Source: Cryomorphaceae bacterium (GTDB lineage Bacteria; Bacteroidota; Bacteroidia; Flavobacteriales; Schleiferiaceae). From it: DNA of 5,239 bases. The DNA lies in assembly GCA_003444795.1 (NCBI GenBank), contig DLWR01000040.1, positions 1 through 5,239 on the forward strand, read 5' to 3'. Made by a program: the position numbers and the translations under genes. Position 1 is the first letter of the stretch, and every line of letters begins with the position of its first letter. Of the stretch, positions 1 to 5,239 are shown piece after piece. The notes below the pieces were generated by a model, which worked only from the letters and a program-made list of their open reading frames with translations, was not told where the DNA came from and ran no database searches.

Positions 1-770
1 ACTCTAAGAACCAGCCCATCATGGGCTAACCTCATCCCAGGAGGCAAACTCGCCTCTACCTCTTCATGCAAGCCCATCTGATGACTGATATGGGTGAAAT
101 ACACCTCCGGCACTTCGCAGGCTTGCGCAAAGGCGATGGCCTCTTCTAAGCTAAAGTGACTCACATGCTTGGTGTGGCGCAATGCGTTTACAATTAGGAT
201 TTTAGCCCCCTTTATTTTCTCCATTTCTTCGGCTACCATTGCCGAAACATCGGTGAGGTAAACAATAGCTCCTACCCGATAGCCCATTACGGGCCAGGTG
301 CCATGTTGCCCCAAAATCGGCGTCCAGGATTGATCCCCAATTTGAAACGGGACTCCAGCCTCCACGGAGTGAATCACCAAGGAAGGGGCGCCGGGATATT
401 TATCCTCGGCAAAAGCGTACGCAAATTGTTGGCGCAAACGTTTCTCCACTCGCTCCGTGCAGTAGATGGGCATATCTCTGCCTTGTTGGTAATTGAGGTG
501 GCGCACTTCGTCTAAGCCCGCCACATGATCCATGTGTTCATGTGTCAACACGATGGCGTCCAAGGAGCGCTGTTGGACACGGAGCATTTGCTGTCTAAAG
601 TCCGGGCCGCAGTCAATAACCACGCTTATATCCTTTGACCGAAGGACCACCGAACTGCGCAAACGCAAATTCTTTGAATCCTCGGATTGACACACAGAGC
701 ACGTACAGCCAATCAGAGGCACTCCTCCGGAAGTTCCGGACCCTAAAAACTCAAGTTCTAACGCACTCAT
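1..770 (-). CDS. PhnP-like metallo-beta-lactamase-fold hydrolase, 3' end cut by window edge
   Basis: Read on the minus strand from ATG at 770, this frame stays open for 256 codons to the window edge. The stop is not seen, but the family is about 250-260 residues, so little is missing. The N-terminus has the GSGTSGGVPLIGC pattern followed by CTCSVC. Cys22, Cys24 and Cys27, with His227, match the extra structural zinc site known in E. coli PhnP. The catalytic signature HEHMDH is at 77-82; further likely metal ligands are His156 (GQHG), Asp174 (LTDVS) and His227/His230 (THISH). These enzymes are cytosolic metal-dependent phosphodiesterases; PhnP itself cleaves cyclic phosphoribosyl phosphates. 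No phosphonate genes are visible, so the substrate here is unknown and phnP is not assigned. The only upstream in-window ATG nearby (about 785) is out of frame and ends at once, which supports the start at 770. The gene is divergent from the 474-residue gene. Confidence 0.9.
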   Translation of the reverse strand, partial: MSALELEFLGSGTSGGVPLIGCTCSVCQSEDSKNLRLRSSVVLRSKDISVVIDCGPDFRQQMLRVQQRSLDAIVLTHEHMDHVAGLDEVRHLNYQQGRDMPIYCTERVEKRLRQQFAYAFAEDKYPGAPSLVIHSVEAGVPFQIGDQSWTPILGQHGTWPVMGYRVGAIVYLTDVSAMVAEEMEKIKGAKILIVNALRHTKHVSHFSLEEAIAFAQACEVPEVYFTHISHQMGLHEEVEASLPPGMRLAHDGLVLR

Positions 771-786
771 GGCACGAATTTAGCCA

Positions 787-794
787 TACCTTTG
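787..794 (+). promoter_or_regulatory. Bacteroidota -7 element (TAnnTTTG)
   Basis: TACCTTTG matches the Bacteroidota housekeeping -7 consensus TAnnTTTG exactly and lies in the 39-base gap between two divergent genes. Transcription would start about 799-802, giving a leader of only about 10 nt to the ATG at 810, or none to the ATG at 801. I see no clear TTTG -33 box at the usual distance (about 763-770 is GCACTCAT), so the call rests on the -7 element and its placement. Confidence 0.5.
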
Positions 795-809
795 CTTTAT
801 ATGGGAGAC

Positions 810-2234
810 ATGATTCTGTCCGCCGCGCAAAAAGCGCTTCGTGTTAACCTAAACGCCAATATCTACGGCTCCTTTGCCGAGATTGGAGCGGGCCAAGAAA
901 CCGTGCGCCATTTCTTCCGTGCAGGGGGCGCCTCAGGAACGATCGCCAAAGCCATGTCGGCCTACGACAAGGACTTTTCAGATGCTATTTATGGGTTTGA
1001 GACGGACGGCCGTTACGTAACGGAAAGCCGCCTTCGTAAAATGCTGGGCCACGAGTACAAGCTGTTGGAAGACCGCCTCTCGCGCGAAAAGCACCCGAGC
1101 AAATGCTACTTTGCCTTTGCCAACACGGTAGCCACCATCAACTTCGCTAAGACCTTCAAAGGCCATGGCTGGATTGGCATTCGTTTTCAAACGATGCCCG
1201 GCCAAGCCCCCAACGAAGTCCTTATTCACGTGCGTTTGCATGAAAATGATGCAAAGCACCAGCAGGAAACCATTGGAACGCTTGGTGTCAACCTCATATA
1301 TGGGGTGAACTTCCTACACAAGGACCCCAAGGAACTCCTGAAGAGCCTCTACGACGGCATCGATCGTTCTGCCATTGAAATTGACCTGGTCAACTTCAGC
1401 GGACCGGACTTTGAAAAGGTGGACAACCGCCTGATGTCCCTTCAGCTTATCAAAAACGGTTACACCGACGCCGTCATCTTTGGCCCTGAAGGCAAGAACT
1501 TGTTACCGGCAGAACTGCTCTACAAAAAGAACATTCTAGCCATGCGCGGCTCCTTCCGCCCTGTGACCAAGGTCAACATGGACATGATCAAGAAGGGCTA
1601 CGAGAAGTTCATCGAATCTAAGCGTGTCGACAAGGAAAAGCTAGTGGTCCTCTTTGAGATCACCTTAAACAATTTGCTGTCAGACGGCGACTTGGATGAA
1701 CAGGACTTCATAGACCGCGCTGAGATACTCTGCTCTATCGGGCAGACCGTGCTAATTTCCAATTACCAGGAGTACTATAAACTGGTTGATTATTTCTCGG
1801 GCTACACCAAAAAGCGCATGGGGCTCATCATGGGCATCCCCAGCTTGCAGGAGATTTTTGAGGAGAAGTACTACCGCGATTTGAACGGCGGGATTTTAGA
1901 GGCCTTTGGCAAAATTTTCTCCAAGGATCTGGTCATTTACGCCTATCCGTTCCGAAAAGACAACGGCCAAGGGGTTACCACTATCAAGGATGTAGAAATG
2001 CATCCCCGCTTCCGCCCCGTATTTGATTACTTGTTTCACAACCGCCGCATGCGGGATATTGAGAACTTTGACCCACACATTCTCAACATCTGGAGCCGCG
2101 AGATTTTATCTAAAATTCGAAACGGCGAAGAAGGCTGGGAAGAGGGATTGCCTACGTACGTAGACACCATCATCAAGGAAAAGGGCTTGTTTGGTTTCGC
2201 TCAGGAGCCTACAGAAGCCAATCCCGCTTTGTAA
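810..2234 (+). CDS. Conserved cytosolic protein of unknown function (often labelled TonB-dependent receptor)
   Basis: This is a 474-residue protein when started at ATG 810. The N-terminal block YGSFAEIGAGQETVRHFFRA (20-38) and AMSAYDKDFSDAIYG (48-62) are the hallmark of a widespread bacterial family of about 480 residues. From memory, databases label members TonB-dependent receptor or nicotinate-nucleotide adenylyltransferase. Neither label fits what is visible: there is no signal peptide, TonB box, plug domain or beta-barrel, and no HxGH-type nucleotidyltransferase motif. The sequence is soluble and mixed alpha/beta, with conserved-looking stretches FAFANTVAT (101-109), HGWIGIRFQ (119-127) and LGVNLIYG (158-165). 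The function is unknown. ATG 810 is preferred over an in-frame TTG at 792 because that TTG lies inside the promoter element; ATG 801 is also possible and adds three residues. The gene is divergent from the metallo-hydrolase and its last 34 bases overlap the photolyase gene on the other strand. Confidence 0.85.
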   Translation: MILSAAQKALRVNLNANIYGSFAEIGAGQETVRHFFRAGGASGTIAKAMSAYDKDFSDAIYGFETDGRYVTESRLRKMLGHEYKLLEDRLSREKHPSKCYFAFANTVATINFAKTFKGHGWIGIRFQTMPGQAPNEVLIHVRLHENDAKHQQETIGTLGVNLIYGVNFLHKDPKELLKSLYDGIDRSAIEIDLVNFSGPDFEKVDNRLMSLQLIKNGYTDAVIFGPEGKNLLPAELLYKKNILAMRGSFRPVTKVNMDMIKKGYEKFIESKRVDKEKLVVLFEITLNNLLSDGDLDEQDFIDRAEILCSIGQTVLISNYQEYYKLVDYFSGYTKKRMGLIMGIPSLQEIFEEKYYRDLNGGILEAFGKIFSKDLVIYAYPFRKDNGQGVTTIKDVEMHPRFRPVFDYLFHNRRMRDIENFDPHILNIWSREILSKIRNGEEGWEEGLPTYVDTIIKEKGLFGFAQEPTEANPAL

Positions 2235-3502
2235 CGCGCCAGGGCGCGTTCGCGCGCGGCCTTGTGCTCCACAATAGGTTTAGCATAATAAGACGTACCA
2301 TACTCTGGGACCCAGCGCTTCACATAAGTAAGCTGCTTGTCAAATTTGTCAAGCTGACTTTCTGGGTTGAAAATGCGGAAATAAGGGGCCGCGTCGCAGC
2401 CAGACCCACTCGCCCATTGCCATCCGCCTACGTTGGAGGCCAGGTCAAAGTCCATGAGTTTGGCGGCAAAGTAGGCCTCTCCCAAGCGCCAATCGAGTAA
2501 GAGGTGCTTTGTAAGAAAACTAGCTACGACCATACGAACCCGGTTGTGCATGAAACCCGTAGCGTTGAGTTCGCGCATCCCGGCATCGACAAGTGGATAG
2601 CCCGTTTTACCCGCACACCAGGCCTTGAAATGTGCTTCGTTGTGCTCCCACTCAATGCGATCATACGCCGGCTTAATGGCTTTTTTAGGACTCTCAGGAT
2701 AGTAGTAGAGAATCATTTGGTAGAAATCACGCCAAATGAGTTCCGTTAAGAACTTGGAATGTTCGGGATAGGCCGCACGTGCAAGGGCACGAATGGAGAG
2801 CGTTCCAAAGCGCAGGTGCACACCCAAACGGGTCGTGCTGTTCAGCAAGGCGGGGAAATTGCGCTTGGCTTCATACTGTGCGAGAACTGCCGAAGGAATG
2901 GCGCGGCCAGGAATAGTGCGCTCATTTTTTTCAAAGCCCATGGATTCCAAGCTCGGCCAATGCTCGGTTGACGGAGAAGGATGCCAGCCACCGGTGGGCG
3001 TCGGAAAAGCTTGAATTTGGCCAAGATCAAACTTGCTGCGCCATTTGCGAGAATAGGGGGTGAAAACCGTATATGGGCTGCCATCGTCTTTCAGGACCTC
3101 CTTGGGCTCCATCATGACATGGTCCTTGTACCACTTGGATTCTTTCCCTGCTGCCTGATAAAGGGCGTGTACCGTTTGGTCGCGTTGGCCGGCGTAGGGT
3201 TCATAGTCCCGGTTCGCATAGAGCCCCGTGATGCTGGGATCATCGGCCCATTTTTGGTGAATGGCTAGTGGATCTCCATAGAGCACCCATAAATGCCCAC
3301 CTTGGGCCGAAATTTCCGATTCTAATCGCTCTAATTCCGCGTATATGAAAGAAACGCGTGCATCTTCTTGGTCTTCAAGCCGTCCTAAGATGTTGGTGTC
3401 AAAAATAAAGACCGGCTGCACCAGCTTTCCGCTGGCATGTGCTTTGGATAAGGCGGCATTGTCCTCCAGTCTGAGATCCCGACGAAACCAATGGATAACC
3501 AT
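2201..3502 (-). CDS. phr: Class I deoxyribodipyrimidine photolyase
   Basis: This 433-residue flavoprotein is predicted to use blue/near-UV light to split cyclobutane pyrimidine dimers in DNA. The N-terminal antenna domain starts with HWFRRDLRLEDNAAL (4-18). The C-terminal FAD domain runs from about 205, with ELIWRDFYQ (254-262), TGYPLVDAGMREL (300-312), MHNRVRM (318-324), and GGWQWASGSGCDAAPYFRIF (359-378). By alignment from memory with E. coli PhrB, the electron-transfer tryptophan triad is intact (Trp285, Trp338, Trp361 for Trp306, Trp359, Trp382) and Asn357 matches the flavin-contact Asn378. The PIVEHK end (409-414) matches the E. coli C-terminus, so the protein is full length. Trp338 of E. 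coli (TGWMHN) is Phe317 here. At the antenna site, E. coli Asn108-Glu109 are replaced by Tyr103-Ala104, so the antenna may not be methenyltetrahydrofolate. The ATG follows the folE stop by 2 nt, making it the last gene of the operon. A DASH or (6-4) photolyase is less likely from these motifs. Confidence 0.95.
   Translation of the reverse strand: MVIHWFRRDLRLEDNAALSKAHASGKLVQPVFIFDTNILGRLEDQEDARVSFIYAELERLESEISAQGGHLWVLYGDPLAIHQKWADDPSITGLYANRDYEPYAGQRDQTVHALYQAAGKESKWYKDHVMMEPKEVLKDDGSPYTVFTPYSRKWRSKFDLGQIQAFPTPTGGWHPSPSTEHWPSLESMGFEKNERTIPGRAIPSAVLAQYEAKRNFPALLNSTTRLGVHLRFGTLSIRALARAAYPEHSKFLTELIWRDFYQMILYYYPESPKKAIKPAYDRIEWEHNEAHFKAWCAGKTGYPLVDAGMRELNATGFMHNRVRMVVASFLTKHLLLDWRLGEAYFAAKLMDFDLASNVGGWQWASGSGCDAAPYFRIFNPESQLDKFDKQLTYVKRWVPEYGTSYYAKPIVEHKAARERALARYKAGLASVGS
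2233..2250. terminator. GC-rich hairpin at the convergent gene junction, possible terminator
   Basis: AACGCGCC, a two-base AG centre, and GGCGCGTT form a perfect 8-bp inverted repeat that starts inside the stop codon of the rightward gene and lies within the last codons of the leftward photolyase. In RNA it would fold with a 7-bp stem and a 4-nt loop. No T-run follows on either strand, so it is not a textbook intrinsic terminator. It could act as a weak bidirectional stop or protect 3' ends, or simply reflect coding constraint. Confidence 0.35.
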
Positions 3503-3504
3503 AG

Positions 3505-4170
3505 TTAGCCTTTGATGGCGCCGAGGAACTCGGCACGTGTGGCGGGCTCCGTGAAGCGACCGCTGTAGTGGCTTGTGACCGTCGAAGAAGCGCAGTCCTC
3601 CACACCTCGCGTCTTCACGCAGAGGTGCTCCGCGTCAATGTAGACGGCGACATCCTCCGTTTGTAGGACGCGTTTGAGGTCCGCGGCAATCTGCTCAGTG
3701 AGTCGCTCCTGAACCTGGGGACGCTTGGCCCAGTACTTGACAATTCGGTTCAGTTTGGACAAGCCTACCACCTTGCCTGTTGCAAAATAGGCTACATGGC
3801 AAACCCCTAGAATGGGCACAAAATGGTGCTCGCAGGTGCTGTGTAGCGTGATGTTGCGCTCCACCAACATCTCGTGGTACTGGTAGCCATTTTCAAAAAG
3901 AGTGACCTCCGGCTTGTTGAGTGGATTGAGCCCTTGGAATGTCTCGTGCACGTACATCTTAGCTACACGCGCTGGGGTATCCTTGAGGGAGTCATCCGTT
4001 AAGTCTAGACCCAAAATCTCCATAATGTCCGCAAACTTTTCCGTGATCAGTTCCACTTTTTCAGCATCGCTAAGGACCGTAGGAAACTTCTCCTTAGGGT
4101 TAGAAATAGCCTCGAAAACTAGGCCATTACTGTGGCCATTTTTAATGGTCTTAATCGTTGTATTCGACAT
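3505..4170 (-). CDS. folE: GTP cyclohydrolase I
   Basis: FolE converts GTP to 7,8-dihydroneopterin triphosphate, the entry step to folate, tetrahydrobiopterin and 7-deazaguanine compounds. It acts in the cytosol, usually as a decamer. Counting from ATG 4170, the protein has 221 residues, close to the 222 of E. coli FolE. The core motif HSTCEHHFVPILG spans 110-122; Cys113, His116 and Cys184 match the zinc ligands, and His115 and His182 match the catalytic histidines of E. coli. LSKLNRIV (137-144) and RPQVQERLTEQI (150-161) are also canonical, as is HLCVKTRGV near the C-terminus. An in-frame ATG at 4188 would add six residues and widen the overlap with the upstream gene from 20 to 38 nt; 4170 is preferred for length and because SNTTIK looks like an ordinary start. 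The gene sits between a PTPS-family gene and phr, consistent with a dedicated pterin supply. It is the zinc-dependent FolE1 type, not FolE2. Confidence 0.95.
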   Translation of the reverse strand: MSNTTIKTIKNGHSNGLVFEAISNPKEKFPTVLSDAEKVELITEKFADIMEILGLDLTDDSLKDTPARVAKMYVHETFQGLNPLNKPEVTLFENGYQYHEMLVERNITLHSTCEHHFVPILGVCHVAYFATGKVVGLSKLNRIVKYWAKRPQVQERLTEQIAADLKRVLQTEDVAVYIDAEHLCVKTRGVEDCASSTVTSHYSGRFTEPATRAEFLGAIKG

Positions 4171-4558
4171 AGTTACGAGGGGTTTCATACAATGTTACTT
4201 TAAGTTTTAAGGCCGCATCAATATGCGGACGCAACCAGCCGTGAATGACCACCGCAATGTTCTCCGCACTGGGATTGATCGTCGCAAATACTGGCACTTC
4301 TTCGTTTAAATTCTTGTGGTCCAAGGCATCTTCTACCTTGGCTTTAATGAGGTCACCCAAAACCTTCATGTCATACACATAGCCTGTCACAGGATTTATC
4401 TCCCCTGTAAGTGTGACGATGAGCTCGTAGTTGTGACCATGGTACCGCGGATTGTTGCAGGCGCCAAAGAAGGCTTGATTTTCCTCCTGTGACCATTGCG
4501 GCACATGCAAGCGATGTGCTGCATTAAAATGGGCGTGTCGACTAACTGAAGCTATCAT
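4151..4558 (-). CDS. 6-pyruvoyl-tetrahydropterin synthase / QueD family enzyme
   Basis: This 135-residue protein acts on dihydroneopterin triphosphate, the product of FolE encoded directly downstream. The zinc ligands are His15 (NAAHRLH), His40 and His42 (YHGHNY). The presumed catalytic Cys34 stands in FGACNNPRYHGHNY, an arrangement of CX5HGH. Asp80-His81 (LDHKNL) fit the catalytic dyad, PSAEN (96-100) the conserved PTxE-like segment, and Glu125 (LYETP) the pterin-anchoring glutamate. E. coli QueD has a CX3HGH arrangement, whereas mammalian PTPS has CNNPxGHGHNY, so this protein resembles the tetrahydrobiopterin-type enzyme more closely. Automated annotation would probably say 6-carboxytetrahydropterin synthase (QueD). 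No queC, queE or queF is visible in the window to support that. Its ATG overlaps the idi stop by 4 nt (ATGA), and its own end overlaps folE by 20 nt, implying coupled translation. The family is certain; the product is not. Confidence 0.9.
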   Translation of the reverse strand: MIASVSRHAHFNAAHRLHVPQWSQEENQAFFGACNNPRYHGHNYELIVTLTGEINPVTGYVYDMKVLGDLIKAKVEDALDHKNLNEEVPVFATINPSAENIAVVIHGWLRPHIDAALKLKVTLYETPRNYVEYND

Positions 4559-5085
4559 GACTGCGGGAGGTGTTTAGCGTATTCCGCCAAAATGATCTTG
4601 AACCAGGCGGTGTATTGATCCGGATGTTCTTCTACGTCGAGGAACAGCGTGTCCATGGCTATCCATTTAACCGCTGCTACTTCTTCCGAATTCAAGTGGC
4701 ATTCGCCCGCAAAACGGCCGACGAGTACGTGATCCAACTCGTGTTCTATCAATCCGTTATCAAACTCAGCGCGGTATACAAAGTGAAAATCGGAATGAAG
4801 ATCCGCGATGACTTCTGGCACAATGCCCAGCTCTTCAAATACCCGACGGTTGGCCGCCTCTACCACGCTCTCCCCTTCTCGCGGATGGCTGCAGCAGGTA
4901 TTGGTCCAAAGGAGTGGGCTGTGGTATTTATCCGCAGCACGTTGTTGTAGAAGAGTCTCTCCCTTCTCATTGAATAAAAAGACGGAGAAGGCCCGGTGTA
5001 ACACACCCTTCCGGTGTGCTTCCATTTTCTCCATCCGCCCCACCGGTTGATCGTCCGGGGTGACGAGGATAACGTATTCTGGCAT
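4555..5085 (-). CDS. idi: Isopentenyl-diphosphate delta-isomerase, type I
   Basis: Type I IDI is a metal-dependent Nudix-fold enzyme that interconverts isopentenyl and dimethylallyl diphosphate, the building blocks of carotenoids, quinones and other isoprenoids. The 176-residue length fits the bacterial form (E. coli 182). Key residues align from memory with the E. coli enzyme: metal ligands His24, His30 and His67, the catalytic Cys65 in WTNTCCSHP, and Glu114 and Glu116 in LIEHELDHV. The Nudix-like helix is ESVVEAANRRVFEELGI (72-88). The start at 5085 follows the upstream stop by one base (TAACATG), and the stop overlaps the next start as ATGA. Following a probable phytoene synthase, it most likely serves carotenoid synthesis. 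It is not the flavin-dependent type II isomerase. Confidence 0.96.
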   Translation of the reverse strand: MPEYVILVTPDDQPVGRMEKMEAHRKGVLHRAFSVFLFNEKGETLLQQRAADKYHSPLLWTNTCCSHPREGESVVEAANRRVFEELGIVPEVIADLHSDFHFVYRAEFDNGLIEHELDHVLVGRFAGECHLNSEEVAAVKWIAMDTLFLDVEEHPDQYTAWFKIILAEYAKHLPQS

Positions 5086-5086
5086 G

Positions 5087-5239
5087 TTACAATAGGTTGA
5101 GTGCGTGACGCACGTAACTACTCACAAAGAGACGATACTTTTTTGGGTTATTAATGCGGATTCGAGAGTTGAAAATGGCTGACGACGGTGTACGCATGAT
5201 CTTTTGGAAGAGTGCGTAATAGTACATGTAGGCAATGTA
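5087..5239 (-). CDS. crtB: C-terminal end of a probable phytoene synthase
   Basis: Only the last 50 residues are present, ending in TAA at 5089-5087; the gene continues past the right edge. The visible end contains YMYYYALFQKI, then SRIRINNPKKYRLF and SYVRHALNLL. From memory, this pattern (a tyrosine-rich helix with LFxKI, an R-I-R-I-x-N-x-x-K motif and a final SYVRxxLN) is the usual end of Bacteroidota phytoene synthases, which join two geranylgeranyl diphosphates to make phytoene. The catalytic DxxxD motifs lie outside the window, so the call depends on this short tail and on the idi gene one base downstream. Another squalene/phytoene synthase family member cannot be excluded. Confidence 0.6.
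   Translation of the reverse strand, partial: YIAYMYYYALFQKIMRTPSSAIFNSRIRINNPKKYRLFVSSYVRHALNLL

Noticed and set aside
792..809. In-frame TTG start giving a 480-residue form of the unknown protein
   Set aside because: The TTG lies inside the TAnnTTTG promoter element, and the family-like sequence begins after the Met at 810.
635..847. 70-codon rightward open frame crossing the divergent gap
   Set aside because: It lies mostly antisense to the well-supported metallo-hydrolase and has no recognisable motif.
2152..2163. Perfect 12-bp palindrome CTACGTACGTAG
   Set aside because: It lies inside the 474-residue gene, encodes part of PTYVDT, and is not repeated or near a promoter; chance is enough.
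2981..3268. 95-codon rightward open frame antisense to the photolyase
   Set aside because: It is a shadow of the photolyase gene, with no family motif or start signal of its own.
5101..5113. Inverted repeat GTGCGT-G-ACGCAC close to the idi start
   Set aside because: It falls within the coding end of the crtB-like gene (VRHA codons), has a one-base centre that cannot form a normal loop, and has no T-run.
1..5239. Search by eye for tRNA, rRNA, CRISPR repeats, insertion sequences, phage genes or defence modules
   Set aside because: Nearly all bases are in six conserved-looking genes plus one gene tail; no direct repeat array, transposase motif or structured RNA was seen.

Overview
The window looks like a gene-dense piece of a Bacteroidota chromosome, Flavobacteriia-like by gene content. 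The pointers are: the conserved 474-residue cytosolic protein that sits beside a PhnP-like metallo-hydrolase, a Bacteroidota-type -7 promoter element (TAnnTTTG) just before its start, and an apparent carotenoid gene next to a type I IPP isomerase. Base composition appears roughly balanced, and no mobile element, RNA gene, CRISPR array or long repeat was seen. This placement is inference from family memory; no search was run.

Left part (1-2234): a nearly complete metallo-beta-lactamase-fold hydrolase runs leftwards off the window edge. It is divergent from a 474-residue conserved protein of unknown function. Only 39 bases separate the two starts.

Right part (2201-5239): five genes all point leftwards and are packed like one transcript. 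In order of transcription they are the 3' end of a probable phytoene synthase (crtB-like), IPP isomerase (idi), a 6-pyruvoyl-tetrahydropterin synthase family enzyme, GTP cyclohydrolase I (folE), and a class I DNA photolyase (phr). Junctions are 1 nt apart, a 4-nt ATGA overlap, a 20-nt overlap and a 2-nt gap, which suggests translational coupling. The operon promoter lies beyond the right edge. The photolyase end overlaps the end of the 474-residue gene by 34 bp, tail to tail, and a perfect GC-rich inverted repeat sits at that junction.

How the genes fit together: Idi supplies DMAPP/IPP balance for carotenoid synthesis, which quenches singlet oxygen. FolE and the PTPS enzyme form the first and a later step of pterin synthesis. 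Photolyase repairs UV-induced pyrimidine dimers. The most economical reading is a photoprotection operon. Its least explained part is the pterin pair: the PTPS has the CX5HGH arrangement of tetrahydrobiopterin-type enzymes rather than the CX3HGH of QueD, while the photolyase seems to lack two key contact residues of the folate-type antenna.
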